Assembly (NCBI GenBank): GCA_002898855.1 | Contig: BEIR01000053.1 | Coordinates: 1 to 7,490 of the forward strand | From: a bacterium HR41 | GTDB lineage: Bacteria; Actinomycetota; Thermoleophilia; Solirubrobacterales; Thermoleophilaceae | Direction: 5' to 3' | Length of the DNA stretch: 7,490 nucleotides | Part shown: piece after piece, positions 1 to 6,130 of the stretch | Position numbering within the stretch: position 1 is the first letter of the stretch | How the letters are laid out: each line of letters opens with the position of its first letter | The notes under the pieces: model-generated | What the model saw: the letters and a program-made list of their open reading frames with translations, nothing else | Database searches by the model: none | Told to the model about the DNA's origin: nothing | Made by a program: the position numbers and the translations under genes

Positions 1-326
1 GGCGCGAAAGCGATCGCATGCAGCACCCCGTCGACGCTGCCGAGCGCATCCCCGACAGCGGCGGCGAGTCGGGGGTAGTCGTCGGGGCGCGAGGCGTCGA
101 ACTCCAGCACCGGCGGCGGGCTCGGCAGCCGCCGCGCCGCACGTTCGGTGAGGCGGCGGGCACGCCCGAAGCTGGTGAGCACGATCTCGGCCCCGTCGCG
201 CTGCGCGCGTTCGGCGACGGCGAAGGCGATGCTTTGGCGCGTAACCACACCTGTGATCACGAGCCGCTTGCCCGCCAGCAGCCCAGGTGCCGGGTAGGAA
301 GTGCTCTCGGGTGCCTTTTCGTTCAC
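1..326 (-). CDS. fabI: Enoyl-[ACP] reductase (NADH), InhA/FabI type, N-terminal part only
   Basis: This gene would catalyse the last step of each FAS II elongation cycle, reducing trans-2-enoyl-ACP with NADH. Only the first 108 codons are in the window; the Tyr/Lys catalytic pair lies beyond the left edge. The visible part follows mycobacterial InhA closely: LLAGKRLVITG (residues 16-26), the cofactor-binding turn GVVTRQSIAF (26-35), then AEIVLTSF (46-53), RRLP (65-68) and VDGVLHAIAFA (98-108). The GTG start at 326 overlaps the fabF TGA in a GTGA junction, and a GAGG (334-337) lies 7 bases upstream. The start leaves about 14 more residues before the core than InhA has. Ala104 and Ala106 replace the Ser and Gly of the HSIGF motif of InhA and E. 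coli FabI (see findings). Family assignment is firm; resistance consequences are inference. Confidence 0.93.
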   Translation of the reverse strand, partial: MNEKAPESTSYPAPGLLAGKRLVITGVVTRQSIAFAVAERAQRDGAEIVLTSFGRARRLTERAARRLPSPPPVLEFDASRPDDYPRLAAAVGDALGSVDGVLHAIAFA

Positions 327-1567
327 GCCGCTGCCTCGATGCAGACGACGGCGTTGTGACCGCCGAAGCCGAAGGAGTTGGAGATACCGATCGCCGGCTT
401 GCCCTCCGGCACCGACAGCGGTTTCGGTTCGCGCGGCACGTAGTCGAGGTCGAGTCCGTCGTCGGGCTCCTCGTAGTTCAAGGTCGGCGGCGCGACGCGG
501 TCGCGCAGCGCGAGTAGACAGGCGATCGCTTCCACAGCGCCCGCCGCGCCGAGCAGATGCCCGACCGCCGACTTCAGCGAGCTGACCGGCACGCGGTAGG
601 CGTGTTCGCCGAAAACGGCCTTGATCGCCTCGGTCTCGGCGCGGTCGTTGAGCGGCGTCGACGTGCCGTGGGCGTTGATGTAGACGATCTCCTCGCGCGT
701 CACGCCGGCATCGCGCAGCGCTGCCTCCATCGCCCGTGCCGCACCCCCGCCGCCAGGCTCGGGCGCCGTGATGTGGTGGGCGTCCGAGGTCATGCCGCAA
801 CCACGGAGGTAGCCAAGCACGCGCGCCCCGCGCGCCTCCGCGCGCTCGGCGTCCTCGAGCACCAACACGCCGGCCCCTTCGCCGAGCACGAAGCCGTCGC
901 GCCGGCGATCGAACGGCCGCGAGACGCCGCTCGGCGAAGTCGCCTCCATCGCTGCGAAAGCGGCGATCGCAAGGGCGCTGAGCGCCGCCTCGCTGCCGCC
1001 CACCACGACCGCGTCGGCGTCGCCGTAGGCGATCAGCCGTGCCGCTGTCGCGATCGCGTGCGCGCCGGTGGCACAGGCCGACGCGACGGCGAAAGACGGG
1101 CCACGCAAACGGTGGCGCATCGACAGCACGCCGGCGGCAGCGTTGGCCATCAGAAGCGGAACCGAAAGCGGCGAGACGCGCTCAGGGCCGCGCTCGAGGA
1201 GCACCACGTGCTGCTCCTCGATCGTGCAGATACCGCCGATCCCGGTGCCGAGGATGCAGGCGATGCGCTCCTCGGGATAGCTCTCGCCGGGCTCGAGACG
1301 AGCGTCGGCGATCGCCTCGTCGCAAGCGACGATCGCGAGCTGTGTGAAACGGTCGGCACGCCGGGCCTCTTTCACCGACAGGTGCTCGCGCGGATCGAAC
1401 TCGCTGCAGCGACCGACCCCGTCGACGATCCCGCTGACACCGGCGAGCCAGCGCTCGTGCAAGGTGCGAGCACCGACGCCGAGCGGCGTCACCGCGCCGA
1501 CACCGGTGATCGCGATCCGCCGGTGCGCTGGCGTCAGCGCGCCCTTGTCTTGAGCGCCGCCTTCCAC
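323..1567 (-). CDS. fabF: 3-oxoacyl-[ACP] synthase II (KAS II)
   Basis: This 414-residue elongation condensing enzyme joins malonyl-ACP to a growing acyl-ACP with loss of CO2. The thiolase fold is complete. The nucleophile is Cys165 in SACATGAH, the two histidines are His300 in NAHGTSTPLND and His337 in KSAVGHLLGAAG, and the conserved Lys is Lys332. The C-terminal glycine-rich gate loop FGFGGHN spans 399-405, and PPTLN followed by DLDYVP (about 360-378) is typical of FabF. Length matches the family (about 410-420). The only workable start is GTG at 1567, 7 bases after the acpP stop, which puts about 15 residues before the core RRIAITG; the ribosome site is weak, so coupling to acpP is likely. 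The stop overlaps the fabI start. KAS I (FabB) is less likely given the acpP-fabF order. Confidence 0.97.
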   Translation of the reverse strand: MEGGAQDKGALTPAHRRIAITGVGAVTPLGVGARTLHERWLAGVSGIVDGVGRCSEFDPREHLSVKEARRADRFTQLAIVACDEAIADARLEPGESYPEERIACILGTGIGGICTIEEQHVVLLERGPERVSPLSVPLLMANAAAGVLSMRHRLRGPSFAVASACATGAHAIATAARLIAYGDADAVVVGGSEAALSALAIAAFAAMEATSPSGVSRPFDRRRDGFVLGEGAGVLVLEDAERAEARGARVLGYLRGCGMTSDAHHITAPEPGGGGAARAMEAALRDAGVTREEIVYINAHGTSTPLNDRAETEAIKAVFGEHAYRVPVSSLKSAVGHLLGAAGAVEAIACLLALRDRVAPPTLNYEEPDDGLDLDYVPREPKPLSVPEGKPAIGISNSFGFGGHNAVVCIEAAA

Positions 1568-1574
1568 GCCGCGC

Positions 1575-1826
1575 TCAGGCTACGCGCGACGCGATCAGAT
1601 CGACGGCCTGGGCTACGGTCCGCAGGCCCTCCATGTCCTTTCCCTCGAGCTGGACGCCGTACTCGTCCTCGACGATCTGCGCCAGCTCGACGAGATCGAG
1701 CGAGTCGATATCGAGCGCTTCGAACTCGGCGTCAGGAGCAACCTTGTCGGGATCGGCGCCGAATTCGACCAACGCCTTCAAGACGCGCTCTTCGATCTGT
1801 TCGCGTGTGACTGCCTGCTGGGCCAT
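1575..1826 (-). CDS. acpP: Acyl carrier protein
   Basis: This small acidic protein (83 residues) carries acyl intermediates on a 4'-phosphopantetheine arm through FAS II. The attachment serine is Ser42 in the motif DIDSLDLVELAQ (residues 39-50), which matches the helix II recognition region of bacterial ACPs. Many Glu and Asp residues (for example VEDEYG at 52-57) give the usual acidic surface for docking partner enzymes. ATG at 1826 gives the normal family length; the reading frame stays open upstream but no upstream start gives a sensible protein. An AGGAGG lies at 1839-1844, 12 bases before the ATG, slightly far but strong. It sits 35 bases after fabG and 7 bases before fabF, the usual fabG-acpP-fabF order, so it is the housekeeping FAS ACP and not a secondary-metabolism carrier. 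Confidence 0.97.
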   Translation of the reverse strand: MAQQAVTREQIEERVLKALVEFGADPDKVAPDAEFEALDIDSLDLVELAQIVEDEYGVQLEGKDMEGLRTVAQAVDLIASRVA

Positions 1827-1861
1827 CGCTGTCTTCGTCCTCCTCGTCGCTGTCCTCGGGG

Positions 1862-2641
1862 CTAGGCGCTGAGGCCGCCGTCGACGGGTATCACAGCACC
1901 GGTCACATACGAAGCCTCGGGCGAGCAGAGAAAGCGGACGACCGCCGCCACCTCTTCGCACGTGCCCGCGCGCCGGGCCGGGATCAGCGCCGCCAGCCGA
2001 TCACTGACGTCGCGCGTGAGCTCGGTCTCGACGAGCCCCGGCGCTACCGCGTTGACCGTCACTCCCTTGCGTGCCACCTCCACCGCGACCGTGCGCGTCA
2101 GCGCTGCCAGCCCGGCCTTCGCCGCCGCATAGTTGGCCTGTCCGGGGTTGGCGCGCAACGCCCCCACGACCGAGGCTACGTTGACGATGCGGCCGTAGCG
2201 CTGCCGCAGCATCGGGCGCAGAACTCGGCGGATGAGGCGGAATGGTGCTGTGAGATCAGTTTCGATGACCGTCCGCCAGTCGTCGTCGCTGAGCTGGGGA
2301 GCGAGACCGTCGCGCCGCAGACCGGCGTTGTTGACGAGCACGAGCACCGGTCCGAGTTCTTCCTCGACCCGGCCCACCGCACGCTCGCACGCCGCGGCGT
2401 CGGCGACGTCGGCGGCGACCGCAAGCGCCGTGCCTCCGGCGGCAGCGATCGCCTCGCAGGTGGCGCGCGCCCCGTCGGCGTCGGCACGGTAGTTCACAGC
2501 GACCCGCCAGCCGTCGGCTGCCAGAGCACGAGCGATCGCAGCGCCGATGCCGCGTGACGCTCCCGTCACGAGCGCGGCGCCGACAGCGCGCGGGTCATGG
2601 CCCGACGCCGACCGGCCGGCCGGCAACGGCTGCGCGCTCAC
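1862..2641 (-). CDS. fabG: 3-oxoacyl-[ACP] reductase (SDR family)
   Basis: This 259-residue short-chain dehydrogenase would reduce 3-oxoacyl-ACP to 3-hydroxyacyl-ACP with NADPH. It shows the cofactor turn TGASRGIG (26-33), VNNAG (103-107), the catalytic Ser157 in NVASVVG, Tyr171 and Lys175 in NYAAAKAG, then VNAVAPG (196-202) and the C-terminal VTGAVIPVDGG (246-256). The start is GTG at 2641, overlapping the fabH TGA by 4 bases (GTGA); an in-frame GTG at 2647 is an alternative. This leaves a 19-residue tail ahead of the Rossmann core, longer than E. coli FabG. Two oddities stand out: the tetrad Asn (E. coli Asn110) reads Asp129, and there is one extra residue between the catalytic Ser and Tyr. 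Its place between fabH and acpP makes it the FAS II ketoreductase; activity with Asp129 is untested. Confidence 0.95.
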   Translation of the reverse strand: MSAQPLPAGRSASGHDPRAVGAALVTGASRGIGAAIARALAADGWRVAVNYRADADGARATCEAIAAAGGTALAVAADVADAAACERAVGRVEEELGPVLVLVNNAGLRRDGLAPQLSDDDWRTVIETDLTAPFRLIRRVLRPMLRQRYGRIVNVASVVGALRANPGQANYAAAKAGLAALTRTVAVEVARKGVTVNAVAPGLVETELTRDVSDRLAALIPARRAGTCEEVAAVVRFLCSPEASYVTGAVIPVDGGLSA

Positions 2642-3714
2642 TCCCACCGCACGACCCCCGCACCCCAGGTGAAACCGGCGCCGAAGGCAGCCAGCAGCAC
2701 GTTCGCGCCGCTGCGCAAAAGACCGCGTCGGCGCGCGTCGCAGAGCGCGATCGGGATCGTCGCCGAAGAGGTGTTGCCGTAGCGGTCGATCGCCTCTACG
2801 ACACGTCGCTCGTCGAGGTCGAGGCGCTCGGCGACGGCGCGCAGGATGCGCGCGTTCGCCTGGTGGTAGACGAACAAGTCGATCTCGTCGAGAGCAAGCC
2901 CCGCCCGCTCGGCAGCAGCGAGCGTCACCTCGGACATCCGCCGCACCGCAGTCCGGAAGGTGTCGTGGCCCTGCATGCGGATGAAGCGGTCGTCGTGTGA
3001 CGCTCGGATGATGCGCTCGCTGTCGGCCTCCGAGGAGAGCAGGATCGGCCCGATCTCGGCACCGCCGGCGCGCGGCGGAACGACGACAGCGGCGCCCGCA
3101 CCGTCGGCGAACAAAGCGGCGGTGGAGCGGTCGGCCGGGTCGTGGAGCCTGCTGAGGATGTCGGCGCCGACGACCACCGCCTGCCGGGCACGACCCGCCT
3201 CGACCATCGCCGCGGCCAGCGCCAGCGCCGAGAGAAAGCCGGTGCAGGCAGCACCGACGTCGAAAGCACCTGCGCCGGGCGCGCCGATCGCGTCGGCCAC
3301 GAGCGGCGCCGCGTTCGGAGTGAGCTCGTCGGCGGCCATCGTCGCCACGACGACGAGATCGACCTCGCCCGGCTCGAGCTCGGCGTCGGCGAGCGCGGCG
3401 CGCGCAGCGCGGGCGGCGAGGTCGGCGAGCGTGTCGCTCTCGGCGGCGACGTGGCGCTGGCGCACGCCAGTCCGCGTGACGATCCAACGCTCGTCGACGC
3501 CGAGCCGTTCGGCCACCGCCGCCGACGACAGCACGCGCTCGGGCACCGCGCAGCCGATGCCGGCGATCCGGGCGCTCGCCAGCGAGCGCAACGGTCGCTG
3601 CTCTGGCTCGCCGAGCGAGCGCAGTTGACCGCCGACGCGCGCGAACAGCGCGCGGCGACGGGCGACGCGTACGGGCGCTGCGACGGAGGCGCGAACGGCC
3701 CCGAACCTACCCAC
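2638..3714 (-). CDS. fabH: 3-oxoacyl-[ACP] synthase III (KAS III), initiating enzyme
   Basis: This enzyme starts fatty-acid synthesis by condensing an acyl-CoA primer with malonyl-ACP. The Cys-His-Asn triad is present: Cys157 in GAACTGF, His284 in YHQAN and Asn314 in GNTSSA. The CoA-contacting pair equivalent to E. coli Trp32/Arg36 is Trp77/Arg81 in DERWIVTRTG. I chose GTG at 3714, which overlaps the end of fabD by 8 bases, because GGAGGG (3720-3725) lies 5 bases upstream. This gives 358 residues, longer than the usual 310-335; the excess is an Arg-rich N-terminal stretch before the core ARIAGIG (48-54). A TTG at 3591 would give a normal-length protein but has no clear ribosome site. GTG at 3720 is also in frame. 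Primer preference (acetyl, branched or longer acyl-CoA) cannot be read from the sequence. Confidence 0.95.
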   Translation of the reverse strand: MGRFGAVRASVAAPVRVARRRALFARVGGQLRSLGEPEQRPLRSLASARIAGIGCAVPERVLSSAAVAERLGVDERWIVTRTGVRQRHVAAESDTLADLAARAARAALADAELEPGEVDLVVVATMAADELTPNAAPLVADAIGAPGAGAFDVGAACTGFLSALALAAAMVEAGRARQAVVVGADILSRLHDPADRSTAALFADGAGAAVVVPPRAGGAEIGPILLSSEADSERIIRASHDDRFIRMQGHDTFRTAVRRMSEVTLAAAERAGLALDEIDLFVYHQANARILRAVAERLDLDERRVVEAIDRYGNTSSATIPIALCDARRRGLLRSGANVLLAAFGAGFTWGAGVVRWE

Positions 3715-4561
3715 CGACACCCTCCGCGACCGGTGGCCCGACGGTTTCGACGGACGCGTCGATACGGCGGACGAGCCCCTGCAGCACGCGACCCGGTCCG
3801 ACCTCGACGAACCTCTCGACGCCGCGCCGGCGCAGTTCCGCCACAACGTCGACGAACCGCACCGGCCGCACGATCGCCTCGGCGAGCTCGCGGCGCACGT
3901 CGCTGAAGGGGGCAGCGGTGGCGCCGCAGATCACCGGAACGCCCGGCTCGCGCACCTCGACCTCGGCGAGCACGGCGGCGAAACGCTCGCTGGCCTCGGC
4001 CATAAGCGGCGAGTGGAAGGCCCCGCTCACTGCTAGCCGCCGCGTACCGATCGCGCGCTCTCGACACCACTCTTCGACTGTTGCGATCGCCGCTTCGGGC
4101 CCGGCGATCACCACCTGGCGCGGAGCGTTGTGGTTGGCGAGGACAGCTTCGGTGCCCGCGACGAGCTCGCCCGCCTCCTCGTAGCTCGCGCGCACCGCGA
4201 GCATCGCGCCGCTGCGCGCGTCCGCCATCAGACGACCGCGCTCGGCGGCGAGCCGGACACCGTCGGATTCGCCGATCGCTCCGGCCGCGACCAGGGCCGC
4301 CAGCTCGCCCAGCGAGTGTCCGGCTAGCGCGACCGGAAACTCGCGGCTGCGCACCAGCTCCCATCCGGCGAGAGCCGCACAGAAGATCGCCGGCTGTGCG
4401 TACGCGGTGCTCTCCTCGACACGTTCGAAGGGGTCGCCGCCCACCGCGTCGCAGGCAAGCTCGAGCAGATCGGGGCGCACACGCGCGACGAGCTCGCGCA
4501 TCTCGGGCGTCTGGCTGCCTTGACCGGGGAAGAGAACAGCTGTCTTGACCTGGCTCGTCAT
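3707..4561 (-). CDS. fabD: Malonyl-CoA:ACP transacylase
   Basis: This 284-residue enzyme moves malonyl from CoA to ACP, supplying extender units to FabH and FabF. It shows FPGQGSQ (11-17), the nucleophile elbow GHSLGE with Ser83, the malonyl-carboxylate-binding Arg108 in AERGRLM, the catalytic His183 in SGAFHSPLM, and VGPGRVLQGL (254-263). It is about 20-25 residues shorter than E. coli FabD; by eye part of the difference lies around residues 40-55 and part is a short C-terminus. ATG at 4561 is the only sensible start, giving the standard MTSQVKTAVLFPGQG opening. Unlike its neighbours it has no recognisable Shine-Dalgarno; the 131 bases upstream contain a perfect inverted repeat ending 13 bases before the ATG. 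It is the first gene of the FAS II group, so the leader is where pathway control would act. Confidence 0.96.
   Translation of the reverse strand: MTSQVKTAVLFPGQGSQTPEMRELVARVRPDLLELACDAVGGDPFERVEESTAYAQPAIFCAALAGWELVRSREFPVALAGHSLGELAALVAAGAIGESDGVRLAAERGRLMADARSGAMLAVRASYEEAGELVAGTEAVLANHNAPRQVVIAGPEAAIATVEEWCRERAIGTRRLAVSGAFHSPLMAEASERFAAVLAEVEVREPGVPVICGATAAPFSDVRRELAEAIVRPVRFVDVVAELRRRGVERFVEVGPGRVLQGLVRRIDASVETVGPPVAEGVGG
3720..3725 (-). promoter_or_regulatory. Ribosome binding site deciding the fabH start
   Basis: GGAGGG on the minus strand, inside the last codons of fabD, lies 5 bases before GTG 3714. It is the strongest and best-spaced site near any candidate fabH start, supporting the long form of FabH with its N-terminal extension. 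Confidence 0.65.
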
Positions 4562-4692
4562 GGCTTGTCGGAGTCGGTCACCGGGCGCTCGGGCACCGGT
4601 GACCGCTAGCGGCGATCGCGGGCAAAATAACGGAGGGCTGGCGCCGCGTTCCCTCGCCCGCGTCTTTCGGTACCACCGCCGGCGAGCGGCGG
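4562..4692 (-). promoter_or_regulatory. Intergenic leader before fabD; candidate promoter and control region
   Basis: This is the only sizeable gap in an otherwise tightly packed gene string and separates the folate/membrane-protein genes from the FAS II genes. Reading the minus strand, it has an AT-rich patch TTATTTTGCC (4621-4630) that could serve as a -10 region (TATTTT, 4624-4629). No clear -35 hexamer stands at the usual distance, where I read GGGAAC (4648-4653). Downstream are the palindrome CCGCTAGCGG (4603-4612), an octamer GCGATCGC (4612-4619) and a 10-bp inverted repeat (4575-4605). In other bacteria FAS II genes are controlled by dedicated regulators at such sites (FasR in actinomycetes, FapR in Firmicutes), but I do not recognise either operator here. 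Confidence 0.45.
4575..4605. repeat. Perfect 10-bp inverted repeat, candidate operator or leader hairpin upstream of fabD
   Basis: The plus strand reads CGGTCACCGG at 4575-4584 and its exact reverse complement CCGGTGACCG at 4596-4605, with an 11-base spacer. On DNA it could be a dimeric-repressor operator; in RNA it would form a very stable stem ending 13 bases before the fabD ATG, where a ribosome site would be expected. The repeat itself is directly visible; its role is inference. Confidence 0.6.
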
Positions 4693-4693
4693 T
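4675..4693 (-). other. Small stem-loop directly after the membrane-protein gene
   Basis: On the minus strand ACCGCCG, loop CTCGC, and CGGCGGT form a 7-bp perfect stem that begins at the last base of the TAA stop at 4693-4695. No run of T follows, so it is not a standard intrinsic terminator. It may stabilise the 3' end of the upstream message or slow polymerase; either is inference. Confidence 0.35.
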
Positions 4694-5616
4694 TACGCGC
4701 CGGCGGTCGGTCGCTGCCGCGCTGCCCGTAGGGTGCCGCCGGTAGCTTCGTAGGCCACGCCGAACAGCAAAGCGACGTTGCTGAGCCACAGCCAGACGAG
4801 AAACACCACGATGCCGGCAAGCGCTCCGTAGGTGCGCCCGTAGGAGGCGGGCCCGCTCACGTACAGGCTGAAAGCCACCGACGCCGCAAGCCACACGGCG
4901 ACCGCGACGAGAGCGCCGCGACTGGGGCGCAGCAACGAGCCGCCGAGCACCCCGGCCGTGCCGTAGAGGTAGGTGACGGTTGCCACTGTCACTGCTGCGA
5001 GCAAAGCCCAGCGCGCGAACGACCACGCGGTCAACACGGCGTCGGACGCACCGAGAAGCCGCCCGAGAGCGCGGGCCACGTCGCCGGTCAGGGCGACGAG
5101 CAGGGCAGCTAGGGCCAGCAAAAGCGCCAGCACCAGCGTTCGCAGCAGGCGCGCCACCGCGGCGCGCAAAACCGGCTCGCCACCGTCGGCGAGGCCGGCG
5201 GCGCGCGTCGCGGCGCGCCGGAACGCTTCGACGTAGCTCGAGGCCGACCAGACCGCCGCGCCGACGGCTACCGCCGCTGTGATCCCCGCGCCGACCGGTG
5301 CCGAGCGCAGGTCGCCGAGCGTTCGATCGAGCAGGTCGGCGGCGGGACCGGGGGCGAGCTCGCGCACGCGCGCCACAAGCTGCTCGGCAGTGGCTTCGCC
5401 GACCAGCGAGAGGGCGCTCACCACGACCAAAAGTCCCGGCACGAGGGCAAGCATGGCGTAGTAGGTGAGCGCCGCTGCCGCGTCGGGCAGCTGACGCTCT
5501 TGGAACACGACAACCGCGCGTCCCGCCCGTGTCGCGGCGGCGCGTGCGGCGGCACGTTTGGCCGCCGCGACGGCGGCGTGCGGAACGGCGACGACTCGTC
5601 GGCGCGCGCCATTCAC
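4693..5616 (-). CDS. YihY/BrkB (UPF0761) family inner-membrane protein
   Basis: This 307-residue protein is predicted to be an integral membrane protein of unknown molecular function. A basic, Ala/Arg-rich N-terminus (1-35) precedes the family-typical FQERQLPDAAAALTYYAML (38-56). About six hydrophobic segments follow, near 51-73, 108-127, 158-178, 200-220, 234-254 and 262-287. The last segment carries the diagnostic pattern GALAGIVVFLVWLWLSN (264-280) seen in YihY proteins. The family was once mislabelled RNase BN; that name should not be used. GTG at 5616 overlaps the folK TGA in a GTGA junction, so it is likely co-translated with folK. The short hydrophilic C-terminus ends at the fabD leader. 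Family membership is good on motif and topology; any link to folate or lipid synthesis rests on position alone. Confidence 0.88.
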   Translation of the reverse strand: MNGARRRVVAVPHAAVAAAKRAAARAAATRAGRAVVVFQERQLPDAAAALTYYAMLALVPGLLVVVSALSLVGEATAEQLVARVRELAPGPAADLLDRTLGDLRSAPVGAGITAAVAVGAAVWSASSYVEAFRRAATRAAGLADGGEPVLRAAVARLLRTLVLALLLALAALLVALTGDVARALGRLLGASDAVLTAWSFARWALLAAVTVATVTYLYGTAGVLGGSLLRPSRGALVAVAVWLAASVAFSLYVSGPASYGRTYGALAGIVVFLVWLWLSNVALLFGVAYEATGGTLRAARQRPTAGA

Positions 5617-6122
5617 GCCGCGAACACGAGCGGCCCCACCCGTTCCACGCGCTGCCCGGCGACGGTGGGCAGAAAGGCGGCTAGCGGCTCGCCGCTGCCC
5701 GGCAGAGCGAGGTCCGGATCGAGCTCGAGCAGGGGTTCGAGTACGAAGCGGCGCCGTGTCACCTCGGGATGCGGCAGCACCAGGCGCTCGCTGCGTTCGA
5801 TGCGGCCGCCGAAGAGCAGCAGATCGACATCGATCGGGCGCGGCCCGTGCCGTACCCCGCCGGGCTGCCGGCCGAGCGCGCGCTCGACGCTCTTACAGAC
5901 GGCAAGCAGCTCGCTTGGCGCGCCCAGGAAGCGGGCGCGCACGCAAGCGTTCAGGAAGTCGCGCTGGTCACGCACCTCGCCTTGAGGCTCGGTCTCGTAC
6001 ACCGACGAGCACGCCTCGATCGCGACGCCACGCTCCCGCAGCAGCGTGACCGCGGCACGCAGCATCGCCAGCCGGTCGCCTTCGTTCGACCCCAGCCCCA
6101 GATAGACGCGCTCCGCCGACAC
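5613..6122 (-). CDS. folK: 6-hydroxymethyl-7,8-dihydropterin pyrophosphokinase (HPPK)
   Basis: This 169-residue cytosolic kinase transfers pyrophosphate from ATP to 6-hydroxymethyl-dihydropterin, making the substrate FolP uses. Visible motifs are LGLGSNEGDR (8-17), SSVYETEP (39-46), DFLNAC (55-60), and the HPPK signature RHGPRPIDVDLLLF (91-104) with the metal-binding Asp98 and Asp100, followed by LVLPHP (114-119). Length is normal (about 160-170). The GTG at 6122 is the only start close to the conserved beginning. A GGAGGT at 6135-6140, inside the end of folB, is the likely ribosome site though about 12 bases away. It lies 8 bases after folB and overlaps the membrane-protein gene by 4 bases. 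FolB makes its substrate and FolP uses its product, so the three genes form a pathway module. Confidence 0.96.
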   Translation of the reverse strand: MSAERVYLGLGSNEGDRLAMLRAAVTLLRERGVAIEACSSVYETEPQGEVRDQRDFLNACVRARFLGAPSELLAVCKSVERALGRQPGGVRHGPRPIDVDLLLFGGRIERSERLVLPHPEVTRRRFVLEPLLELDPDLALPGSGEPLAAFLPTVAGQRVERVGPLVFAA

Positions 6123-6130
6123 GCCTGGCG

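Noticed and set aside
557..1810. 417-codon open frame on the plus strand opposite fabF and acpP
   Set aside because: It is antisense to two genes with full catalytic motifs. Its product is an Arg/Ala/Asp-rich string without any domain, as expected from the mirror frame of GC-rich coding DNA.
2642..3487. Extension of the fabG frame upstream to give a 541-residue protein
   Set aside because: The extra part lies wholly within fabH in another frame and is an Arg-rich shadow. GTG 2641 at the fabH stop gives a normal FabG.
3142..3906. 254-codon open frame on the plus strand
   Set aside because: Antisense to fabH and the end of fabD, low-complexity His/Arg/Asp-rich product, no domain.
2925..4364. 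479-codon open frame on the minus strand across fabH and fabD
   Set aside because: It is out of frame with both real genes, has extreme Arg/Ser/Pro content and no motif; a GC-rich shadow frame.
4675..4693. Intrinsic terminator after the membrane-protein gene
   Set aside because: The stem is only 7 bp and no T-run follows, so the sequence does not support a classical terminator; listed only as a stem-loop.
4693..5616. Calling the membrane protein ribonuclease BN
   Set aside because: That is a historical misannotation of the YihY family; no nuclease motif is visible and the protein is hydrophobic throughout.
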